Of a stretch of DNA of 22,676 nucleotides, positions 16,252-22,027 are shown piece after piece (positions within the stretch are counted from its first letter, which is position 1; each line of letters starts with the position of its first letter). Position numbers and translations under genes: made by a program. The notes beneath the pieces were generated by a model. It had not been told where the DNA came from. It saw only the letters and a list, made by a program, of their open reading frames with translations, and searched no databases. The stretch is from an uncultured Collinsella sp. GTDB lineage: Bacteria; Actinomycetota; Coriobacteriia; Coriobacteriales; Coriobacteriaceae. The stretch covers positions 1 to 22,676 of the forward strand of contig UQWK01000032.1 in the NCBI GenBank assembly GCA_900544725.1. The letters run 5' to 3'.

Positions 16252-17151
16252 CTATCGATGCTCTGTCTCGAGCACGGCAGACACCGCATCGAGGAACTCC
16301 CGCACATGGTCTGCGGGGTGCGACGAATGAAGCAGCCCGTAAGACACGAGACAGTCCCAATCGGTAGGGACGGTTTTGAGCATGGGGTGGACGTTGGCCC
16401 ACAACGGCAGCGTCGCAAGCGCGAGGTCCTCGTTCGCGCCGCGATTGAACACCTCCGCCCGATATTGCGGGAAGTCTACGAGCGCGATTTGAGGATGATG
16501 CAAGAGTATCTCGTCGCGCACGCGGTCGATTTCGGCGTTCCAGCCCCGGCGTATAAGCATAAGACTGTGATTGTGGAGGTCGTCGAATGTGACGATGTCG
16601 CGTTTGGCGAGTTCGTTGTCGACGGGAACGGCGCACCAGAGCGGCTCGCGCGAAAGCTCGAGGCCCAGGCACCCGCGCTCTTTAAGAAAGGCATCGTCGA
16701 AAATCCCCGCCACGATATCCATGTCTTGCCCGAGGTTCGCCAAACCGCGCGCCGCCGAGGGTGTGTTTTCAAACGTGACCACCTGAAGGCTCATGCCAGG
16801 GCAACGCTCCTTCACCTTCGGCCACAGCTTCGTGAGCGGCGTGCTGGGCGTCATGAGCGACACTCCCACGCGGATGATGCGCTTCTCTCCACGCTCGGCG
16901 ACGCGGGCGCGTGCGATTGATTCTTGAGAGTACTGCACGATATGGCGGGCGTCGGCGAGCAGCGACCTGCCTGCTCGCGTAAGCGAAAGCCCCTGATGCG
17001 ATCGGTGGAACAGCGTAAGGCCTAGCCGCGACTCCAGCAGGTTCATCTGCTTGATGACGGCCGTGGGCGTGATGAAGGACTCTTGTGCCGCTTTGGAGAA
17101 GCTGCCCGCCTCCGCCACGCAGATGAAAGTGTCAAGCTGTGGGTTGTACAT
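16252..17151 (-). CDS. LysR-family transcriptional regulator
   Basis: The predicted protein has 299 residues. The ATG at 17151 is preceded by GGAGGATCG; an upstream in-frame start at 17166 would place that SD inside the gene. The N-terminal winged HTH reads LDTFICVAEAGSFSKAAQES, then FITPTAVIKQMNLLESRLGL and LFHRSHQGLSLTRAGRSLL, typical of the family. Residues about 85-295 form the effector-binding domain with two Rossmann-like halves (RIIRVGVSLM, then FDDLHNHSLMLIRRGW). It is divergent from the aldo-keto reductase gene, the standard arrangement for a LysR activator and its target; the shared 129-base gap has an ATAT-N11-ATAT site. The effector is not predictable, though the targets suggest an aldehyde or ketone. 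Confidence 0.9.
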   Translation of the reverse strand: MYNPQLDTFICVAEAGSFSKAAQESFITPTAVIKQMNLLESRLGLTLFHRSHQGLSLTRAGRSLLADARHIVQYSQESIARARVAERGEKRIIRVGVSLMTPSTPLTKLWPKVKERCPGMSLQVVTFENTPSAARGLANLGQDMDIVAGIFDDAFLKERGCLGLELSREPLWCAVPVDNELAKRDIVTFDDLHNHSLMLIRRGWNAEIDRVRDEILLHHPQIALVDFPQYRAEVFNRGANEDLALATLPLWANVHPMLKTVPTDWDCLVSYGLLHSSHPADHVREFLDAVSAVLETEHR

Positions 17152-17180
17152 CGATCCTCCTGTCACGCATTATGTGCCGT

Positions 17181-17199
17181 ATATACCCCATGGTTATAT
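17181..17199. promoter_or_regulatory. Candidate LysR binding site
   Basis: ATAT (17181-17184) and ATAT (17196-17199) flank 11 bases, giving the T-N11-A palindrome expected of LysR-type boxes. It lies 30 bases before the lysR start and 82 before the reductase start. I found no strong -35/-10 pair for the reductase, as is common for activator-dependent promoters. Confidence 0.5.
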
Positions 17200-17280
17200 C
17201 CATCATCCCAACGTGAACTTCTCGCACGTCAGTAAACGCCGTAGCCTTGTATTCGAAAAGTCACCATTAAGGAGGAGACC

Positions 17281-18129
17281 ATGGAGTATCTGAAGCTCAA
17301 CAACGACGTAGAGATGCCCATCGAGGGTTTGGGCACCTTCCTCATGACCCCGGCCGAGGCCGAGGCGGCCGCAACCGCCGCGCTCGCGGCTGGCTACGAG
17401 CACATCGACACCGCCAACGCCTACATGAACGAGCGCGCCGTGGGCCGTGCCATCGCCAAGAGCGGCATCGCGCGCGACAAGATCTTCGTCTCCACCAAGC
17501 TCTGGCCGAGCGTCTACGACGCGGGCATGCCGGCGGTGGACGCCACGCTCCAGCGCCTGGGGCTCGACTACGTCGACATGCTCATCCTGCACCAGCCGGT
17601 AGGCGACTACCTGGCCGCGTGGCGCACGATGGAGGAGGCGTACCGCGCAGGCAAGGTGCGCGCCCTCGGCCTCTCCAACTTTCCGCAAAACAAGATCGCC
17701 GAGGTCATCGAGGTCGCCGACATCAAGCCGCAGCTCGTGACCGTTGAGTGCCACCCCTACCACGCCCAGCACGACCTGCGCGCCTACCTCGCGCCGTACG
17801 GCACGGTGATCGAGGCGTGGTACCCGCTCGGCCACGGCGACAAAGGTCTTCTGGAGGAGCCCGTCTTCGTCGCTCTCGCCGAGAAGTACGGCAAGACCCC
17901 AGCCCAAGTGATCCTGCGCTGGCACGTGCAGATGGGCACCTCCATCATCCCCGGCTCCAAGAACCCCGCCCACATCGCCGACAACGCGAACATCTTCGAC
18001 TTCTCCCTCACCGAAGACGAGATGGCCGAGATTGCCAAGCTCGACGGGACCATGACCTACTACACCGCCACTGAGGAAGCACTCGCGGGCTACCTGGCCA
18101 TACGCCCCGATTTCGACGCGCAGGAGTAG
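17281..18129 (+). CDS. Aldo-keto reductase (2,5-diketogluconate reductase-like)
   Basis: The predicted protein has 282 residues, normal for prokaryotic AKR5-type reductases. The catalytic tetrad is complete: Asp43 (HIDTANAY), Tyr48, Lys73 (STKLW) and His104 (LILHQP). The C-terminal NADPH site has IIPGSKNPAHIADN, matching the usual IPKS-x4-R-x4-N motif, though with Gly-Ser instead of Lys-Ser and no Arg at the usual place, so cofactor preference may differ. An optimal SD (AAGGAGGAG) precedes the ATG. It reduces small aldehydes or ketones in the cytoplasm by inference. It heads the LysR-linked cluster with a second reductase and a YqhD-type dehydrogenase downstream. Confidence 0.92.
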   Translation: MEYLKLNNDVEMPIEGLGTFLMTPAEAEAAATAALAAGYEHIDTANAYMNERAVGRAIAKSGIARDKIFVSTKLWPSVYDAGMPAVDATLQRLGLDYVDMLILHQPVGDYLAAWRTMEEAYRAGKVRALGLSNFPQNKIAEVIEVADIKPQLVTVECHPYHAQHDLRAYLAPYGTVIEAWYPLGHGDKGLLEEPVFVALAEKYGKTPAQVILRWHVQMGTSIIPGSKNPAHIADNANIFDFSLTEDEMAEIAKLDGTMTYYTATEEALAGYLAIRPDFDAQE

Positions 18130-18149
18130 CGCTCAGACGATAACGGACC

Positions 18150-18317
18150 AACCAAGCCGCCGCCGAGGACCAGTCGGCTGTCGAGGACGAGCCCGCCGCA
18201 GTGCCCGCTGCAGACGGTAACGTCCTCGTGGCCTACTACTCGGCACAGGGCCACACCGCTGTCGTAGCTCAGGCCATCGCCGACGAGCTCGGCGCCGATC
18301 TCTTTGAGGTGACGCCT
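18150..18317 (+). pseudogene. Truncated flavodoxin gene fragment
   Basis: The frame reads an acidic Ala/Glu-rich linker (AAAEDQSAVEDEPAAV), then NVLVAYYSAQGHTAVVAQAI and ADELGADLFEVTP, the unmistakable start of a flavodoxin (FMN loop SAQGHT). It is cut at about 18317 and runs out of homology to a TAG at 18333-18335; upstream it meets TAA at 18141 with no start or signal sequence. A full flavodoxin of this lipoprotein-linker type would need about 120 more residues. It lies between the two reductase genes. Confidence 0.75.
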
Positions 18318-18335
18318 AGAACCCGCGGGTTATAG

Positions 18336-18440
18336 CCCCGTGCGCACCCCAGCGTTATAGAACCCTCACCAACGGAAACTTCCGCCGGCGCGGCGCCCCT
18401 CGTATGGTGGATACGTCAAGTTGCGAGAAAGGAAGGCACC
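18336..18440 (+). promoter_or_regulatory. Leader of the second reductase gene with small palindrome
   Basis: Between the flavodoxin fragment and the second reductase lies CGGAA-AC-TTCCG (18373-18384), a perfect 5-bp inverted repeat that could be an operator, followed by a very GC-rich stretch and an SD (AAAGGAAGG). I could not pick a convincing promoter. Confidence 0.3.
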
Positions 18441-19292
18441 ATGGACTACATCACCTTGAACAACGGCGTCAGGATGCCGCAGCTCGGCTTCGGCGTGTAT
18501 CAGATCCCGGACGCCGCGGAATGTCAGCGCGCCGTGGAGGACGCGCTCTCGGTCGGCTACCGGCTGCTCGACACGGCCGCGAGCTACGGCAACGAAGAGG
18601 CGGTCGGGGCCGCCATTCGTGCGAGCGGCCTGCCGCGCGACGAGGTGTTCGTGACGACCAAGCTGTGGATGTCGGATGTGAGCTACGAGGGGGCCAAGCG
18701 CGGCTTCGACGCGTCGCTCAAGAGGCTGGGGCTCGACTACGTCGACCTCTACCTCATCCATCAGCCGTTCGGCGACGTCTTCGGCGCGTGGCGCGCCATG
18801 GAGGAGCTCTACGAGCAGGGCGTTATCCGCGCCATAGGCACAGCTAACTTCTACCCCGATCATCTCGCAAACCTCATCTCGTTCAACCGCATCGCCCCCG
18901 CCGTGAACCAAGTCGAGTGCAACGTGTTCTTCCAGCAGCGCGAGGCGCAGGAGTACATGGTCGGCAAGGAGGTAGCCATGGAGGGCTGGGCGCCCTTTGC
19001 GGAGGGCAGAAACGACCTCTTCCGCAACGAGGTCCTCGCTCGCATCGGCGAGGCGCACGGCAAGACGGTCGCCCAGGTCGTGTTGCGCTGGCTGCTGCAG
19101 CGCGGTGTGGTCTGCATCCCTAAGAGCACGCACCGCGATCGCATGGAGCAGAACTTCGACGTCTTCGACTTCGCGCTGGGCGACGACGAGATGGTCGCCA
19201 TCGCCGCGCTCGACACCGGGCGCAGCGCGTTCTTCGACCACCACGACCCCGCCACCATCGAATGGATGTCCGGGCTCGTGCGCAACGTGTAG
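18441..19292 (+). CDS. Aldo-keto reductase, second copy
   Basis: The predicted protein has 283 residues. The tetrad is Asp44 (LLDTAASYGNE), Tyr49, Lys74 (TTKLW) and His107 (YLIHQP). The cofactor motif CIPKSTHRDRMEQN matches the family consensus IPKS-x4-R-x4-N, with Lys, Ser, Arg and Asn present, so NADPH use is likely. It is only moderately similar to the reductase upstream, so the two are paralogues with probably different substrates rather than a recent tandem copy. The next gene starts 43 bases after the stop and is probably co-transcribed. The group resembles YvgN/DkgA enzymes acting on methylglyoxal and other small carbonyls. Confidence 0.93.
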   Translation: MDYITLNNGVRMPQLGFGVYQIPDAAECQRAVEDALSVGYRLLDTAASYGNEEAVGAAIRASGLPRDEVFVTTKLWMSDVSYEGAKRGFDASLKRLGLDYVDLYLIHQPFGDVFGAWRAMEELYEQGVIRAIGTANFYPDHLANLISFNRIAPAVNQVECNVFFQQREAQEYMVGKEVAMEGWAPFAEGRNDLFRNEVLARIGEAHGKTVAQVVLRWLLQRGVVCIPKSTHRDRMEQNFDVFDFALGDDEMVAIAALDTGRSAFFDHHDPATIEWMSGLVRNV

Positions 19293-19335
19293 ACGAGCGT
19301 CAGACCGCACTGATAACTTACTAGGAGGAATTGCC

Positions 19336-20499
19336 ATGAACTCATTCACGTACGACTACCCTGTCAGGAACTACTTCGGCGAGGGGGCCATGGACCAGGC
19401 ACTCGACGCCGAGATGGGTGCCATGGGCAAGACAGTAATGCTCGCCTACGGCGGAGGCTCGGTCAAACGGACCGGCGTCTACGGCCACGTGGTCGATAAG
19501 CTCACGAGCGCGGGCAAGCGCGTGGTGGACTTCGGCGGCATCATGCCCAATCCGACCTACGAGAAGTGCCAGGAAGGAGCCGCGCTCGCACGCGAGGAGC
19601 AGGTCGACTTCATTCTCGCCGTCGGCGGCGGGTCGGTCTTCGACTGCTGCAAGGTAGTCTCCGCGCAGGCGATGCTTGACGAGGACATCGAGACGTTCGA
19701 GCACGCCGACGGCAAGATGCCGAGTTCGTTCATCCCCATGGGCTGCATCGTTACGCTCTCCGGCACGGGTGCCGAGCAGAACAACGGCGCCGTCATCACC
19801 AACGAGGAGACGCACGTGAAGGGCGCCTATCTGGGGGCGATGCCCATGTGGGCGGCGCTCGACCCGGCACTCACGCTCACCGTACCGCACGCGCAGTTCA
19901 TGAGCTGCGCGTTCGACACGCTCTCGCACTGCATGGAGAGCTATTTCGGAAGCCCGCGCGGACGCAACGTCACCGACGACATCAACCTCGCCATCCAGCG
20001 TAACGTCATCCGCAACATGCGCCTCATCGCGGACGACGACCAGAACCTCGATGCCAGAAGCGAGCTCGTATACGACTCCGCCATGGCCGAGAACGGCGTG
20101 CTCAAGATCGGCAAGTCAACGGACTTCCAGGCGCACATGATCCAGCACCAGTACGGCGCGTACACCCACACCAACCACGGAATGGGCCTCGCGGTCATCC
20201 ACCCTGCGCTCTACCGCCACCTGGCCCCCGAGGCGCCCGCGCAGTTCGCCCGCTGGGCGCGCGAGGTGTGGGACGTCGACGCCAAGGGCAAAGACGACCT
20301 TACGGTGGCGCTCGAGGGCATCGACCGCCTGCAGACGTTCATCGGCGAGATGGGGCTTCCCACGAGCTTCGCCGAGATGGGCTCCGACGCGTCCGACGAG
20401 ACGCTGCACAAGGTTGCGGACACCTGCGTGCTCACCGGCGGCTGCGCCAAGAAACTGGAGCGCAGCGAGGTGTTCCAGATTCTGACCGAGTGCCTCTAG
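19336..20499 (+). CDS. YqhD-type metal-dependent alcohol dehydrogenase
   Basis: The predicted protein has 387 residues, the same length I recall for E. coli YqhD. An SD (TAGGAGGAA) precedes the ATG. The N-terminal Rossmann-like half has AYGGGSVKRTGVY, the segment linked to NADPH preference in YqhD, then AVGGGSVFDCCK (residues 96-106). Metal ligands fall at Asp194, His198 (DTLSH), His267 and His281 (QAHMIQH, TNHGMG), the same residue numbers known for YqhD. It reduces aldehydes to alcohols with NADPH, by family. E. coli yqhD is paired with dkgA, an aldo-keto reductase; here two such reductases sit just upstream. A terminator follows at 20540-20578, marking the end of the cluster. Confidence 0.93.
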   Translation: MNSFTYDYPVRNYFGEGAMDQALDAEMGAMGKTVMLAYGGGSVKRTGVYGHVVDKLTSAGKRVVDFGGIMPNPTYEKCQEGAALAREEQVDFILAVGGGSVFDCCKVVSAQAMLDEDIETFEHADGKMPSSFIPMGCIVTLSGTGAEQNNGAVITNEETHVKGAYLGAMPMWAALDPALTLTVPHAQFMSCAFDTLSHCMESYFGSPRGRNVTDDINLAIQRNVIRNMRLIADDDQNLDARSELVYDSAMAENGVLKIGKSTDFQAHMIQHQYGAYTHTNHGMGLAVIHPALYRHLAPEAPAQFARWAREVWDVDAKGKDDLTVALEGIDRLQTFIGEMGLPTSFAEMGSDASDETLHKVADTCVLTGGCAKKLERSEVFQILTECL

Positions 20500-20539
20500 A
20501 TCGGCGGGGGTCCCGATCCGCCCGCGCCGAAGGAAACAG

Positions 20540-20578
20540 GAAGGCTCCTCGTTTTTCACGAGGAGCCTTCTGAGTTTT
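20540..20578 (+). terminator. Intrinsic terminator of the reductase-dehydrogenase cluster
   Basis: A 12-bp stem (20540-20551 with 20559-20570, core AGGCTCCTCG/CGAGGAGCCT) with a 7-base loop is followed by TGAGTTTTT. It lies 40 bases after the dehydrogenase stop. Confidence 0.88.
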
Positions 20579-20754
20579 TGCCCGATTGTGAAACCATGTG
20601 GCTTGCAGGTGCGGCGGTTGCGAAACGCCCCCATCGGTCGCCATCAGAACCGTACGAAACCGTATGAAAAAACAGAGCAAATGTTCTATTACTACTCCCA
20701 CTCGATAACTAATCCAGTCCGAGTGTTGTCGATGCGTGTCGCGTCGTACCGCCC

Positions 20755-20793
20755 GAGGACTGATTCGTGCGCAATTTGGGCGAATCAGTCCTC
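20755..20793. repeat. Perfect 13-bp inverted repeat
   Basis: GAGGACTGATTCG (20755-20767) and CGAATCAGTCCTC (20781-20793) pair perfectly around a 13-base loop. There is no T-tract, so it is not an ordinary terminator. It adjoins the direct repeat starting at 20796. Confidence 0.8.
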
Positions 20794-20795
20794 TG

Positions 20796-20844
20796 ATTCG
20801 CGATTTCGGGAATGACTAAATTGATTCGCGAAACCGCAGGTCGC
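20796..20844. repeat. 49-bp direct repeat, copy A
   Basis: This copy matches 21958-22006 at 43 of 49 positions by eye; the last 25 bases are identical and include CGCGAAACCGCAGGTCGC. It lies downstream of the DUF3800 gene. On the plus strand it is followed by CTTTTT. Confidence 0.85.
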
Positions 20845-20954
20845 CTTTTTAATCACTCCCGGGTTTCCGTAGGGATTCGTAGCGAGTGGCTTGGAAAAGG
20901 GTGATTCGGAAGATCAGAGGACAGGGGCGGGAAAGCCCCCTTGGCAGCATCCCG

Positions 20955-21632
20955 CTACTTGATCATCTTGCGGCGCGCTTGCTTGAGCCAGTTCTTCTTG
21001 AACGTGCCTATGCCGCCGAAGAACTTGTTGTAAGTCTCGCCGTCTTCCTTCGCCGCGTACTTGACCGCCGCAAGCTCGATGGTGCAGAGGTAGTCCGCTG
21101 CTTGCTCGAGACGGTAGTCGGTCATCGAAGTCTTGCGCCGCTCGACGACCCCTTTGGAAAGCACGAAGCCGATCGACTGGTCGAGCGCCTGCTTCACGAT
21201 GTCCTGGCCGTTGTCGTAATAGACCTTCACCTCGTCGAAGCTTTGAAAGAATTCTAAGCGATCAAACAAAAGGCCCGAAATATCGCGCTTCATGCGCGAG
21301 GTGAGCTTCGCCAGATCCTCGAACTCGCTTCTGCGGTAGACGAACGTTCTATAGGAGACGGGAAGGCGCTGAACCAGAACGTTGAACGAGTACAGCATCT
21401 TCTTGCGCGCCCGCAGGTCGATCCCCTCGTACGGCCCGTGGCCGTTCAGCAGCGGCTCAGAATGGAACGGTATGTTCGGGAGGTCGGAGCTGGCGAGGGA
21501 CTGCTCGTATCGGGAGACCTTGTCGGCAATGCCCTCCGACTGGTCGTGGACCACGAGGGTCAAAAGGTAGTACCGGGCCTTTCCGCCCCGATCGCCGCTC
21601 TCGTCGACGAATATGCTCAGGTCTCGCGCCAA
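20955..21632 (-). CDS. DUF3800 protein, predicted RNase H-like nuclease
   Basis: The predicted protein has 225 residues. The N-terminal signature is LSIFVDESGD (Asp10, Glu11), followed by FHSEPLLNG (Glu59), VKVYYDNGQD (Asp140) and LEQAADYL (Asp180). These acidic positions are the pattern of DUF3800, which is thought to adopt an RNase H-like fold; catalysis is inferred. The start is probably TTG at 21632, with AGGGG 7 bases upstream; no ATG is suitably placed. The C-terminus is strongly basic (FKKNWLKQARRKMIK), compatible with nucleic-acid binding. The gene is preceded by a short structured RNA and a terminator 25 bases from the start, and the module is bounded by a direct repeat. DUF3800 genes are patchy accessory genes often found near mobile or defence loci. 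Confidence 0.85.
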   Translation of the reverse strand: MARDLSIFVDESGDRGGKARYYLLTLVVHDQSEGIADKVSRYEQSLASSDLPNIPFHSEPLLNGHGPYEGIDLRARKKMLYSFNVLVQRLPVSYRTFVYRRSEFEDLAKLTSRMKRDISGLLFDRLEFFQSFDEVKVYYDNGQDIVKQALDQSIGFVLSKGVVERRKTSMTDYRLEQAADYLCTIELAAVKYAAKEDGETYNKFFGGIGTFKKNWLKQARRKMIK

Positions 21633-21650
21633 TATATGCCCCTGGATAGA

Positions 21651-21677
21651 ATAAAAGCCGGGGGATAAGCCCCCGGC
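21651..21677 (-). terminator. Intrinsic terminator directly before the DUF3800 start
   Basis: GCCGGGGG (21657-21664) pairs with CCCCCGGC (21670-21677), 8 bp, loop ATAAG. On the minus strand TTTTATT follows. It ends about 20 bases before the DUF3800 start codon, so it should limit read-through into the gene and release the short RNA upstream. Confidence 0.88.
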
Positions 21678-21703
21678 ACTTGGAGGTAGCTGAAACAGCC
21701 ACC
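21651..21703 (-). ncRNA. Predicted short two-hairpin RNA upstream of DUF3800
   Basis: From a predicted start at about 21703 the minus strand gives GGTGGCTG-TTT-CAGCTACC, an 8-bp hairpin (21703-21685) with one G-U pair, then TCCAAGT and the terminator hairpin, about 53 bases in all. Nothing in it is coding. Comparative-genomic studies have reported structured RNA motifs upstream of DUF3800 genes (DUF3800 RNA motifs, from memory); I cannot check whether this belongs to one. Position and layout match RNA antitoxins of type III systems, though I see no tandem repeat. Confidence 0.6.
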
Positions 21704-21709
21704 AAAATT

Positions 21710-21738
21710 CTTATACCAGATCTAAGCCGGCTATGCAA
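21710..21738 (-). promoter_or_regulatory. Promoter for the short RNA and DUF3800
   Basis: On the minus strand TTGCAT (21733-21738) and TATAAG (21710-21715) are separated by exactly 17 bases. The predicted start, a G at 21703, coincides with the first base of the upstream hairpin of the short RNA, which strengthens the call. Confidence 0.6.
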
Positions 21739-21957
21739 GGATTCCCGCAACGCGAGTGGGTTTCTGGCACTGGAGATTCCGAGGTGCAGCATGCCCCCGC
21801 CGATTGTCGGCGTGTTCCGTACGGGCAACTTGCCTGCTGAGGCAAGTGAGCCCCGGCGACTTGCATCAGCGGTCGTACCGAGGCTAACTGGTTTGCATTG
21901 TAGCGCATGCATTCTGTTCGCGAGGTCTTAAGTGTCCGATGTGCGAATCAACCCCTT
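21739..21957. other. Gene-free region with further hairpins
   Basis: No coding frame is convincing. Two hairpins stand out: CGCCGA-TTG-TCGGCG (21798-21812) and ACTTGCCT-GCTG-AGGCAAGT (21828-21847). A third palindromic element, CCGTACGG, lies at about 21817-21824. The strand of any RNA is unclear. The region separates the short-RNA promoter from direct-repeat copy B. Confidence 0.4.
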
Positions 21958-22006
21958 ATTCGCGGGTTCAGGAATGGCTCGATTGATTCGCGAAACCGCA
22001 GGTCGC
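21958..22006. repeat. 49-bp direct repeat, copy B
   Basis: This is the partner of copy A at 20796-20844, 1162 bases apart and in the same orientation. It lies 21 bases downstream of the stop codon of the next minus-strand gene. With copy A it brackets the DUF3800 gene and its RNA. Confidence 0.85.
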
Positions 22007-22027
22007 TTCATGCGCACCGGCATCGCC

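Larger units (their letters stand above)
20580..20954. other. Gene-free region with GATTCG repeats and a possible gene tail
   Basis: No intact gene is seen in these 375 bases. On the minus strand a 30-codon open frame ends DNTRTGLVIEWE and a TAG (20692-20694), running back to a TGA near 20785; it reads like the tail of a lost protein but I cannot name it. GATTCG or its complement occurs six times between 20762 and 20908. A 10-bp pair GTCCTCTGAT (20788-20797) and ATCAGAGGAC (20913-20922) also forms an inverted repeat. The separate inverted and direct repeats are listed below. Confidence 0.4.

Noticed and set aside
18997..20499. Extended 500-codon version of the alcohol dehydrogenase
   Set aside because: The extra N-terminus is an out-of-frame reading of the second aldo-keto reductase; the ATG at 19336 has a strong SD and matches the family start.
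20675..20686. GAGCAAATGTTC, resembling an actinobacterial LexA box (GAAC-N4-GTTC)
   Set aside because: One half-site is mismatched and no gene starts downstream on either strand at a sensible distance.
20750..20930. CRISPR-like array of GATTCG repeats
   Set aside because: The shared units are only 6-8 bases, spacings are irregular and there are no uniform spacers or cas genes.
21639..21957. tmRNA, RNase P RNA, SRP RNA or tRNA upstream of DUF3800
   Set aside because: None of the diagnostic cores of these RNAs is present in either strand; only local hairpins are seen.
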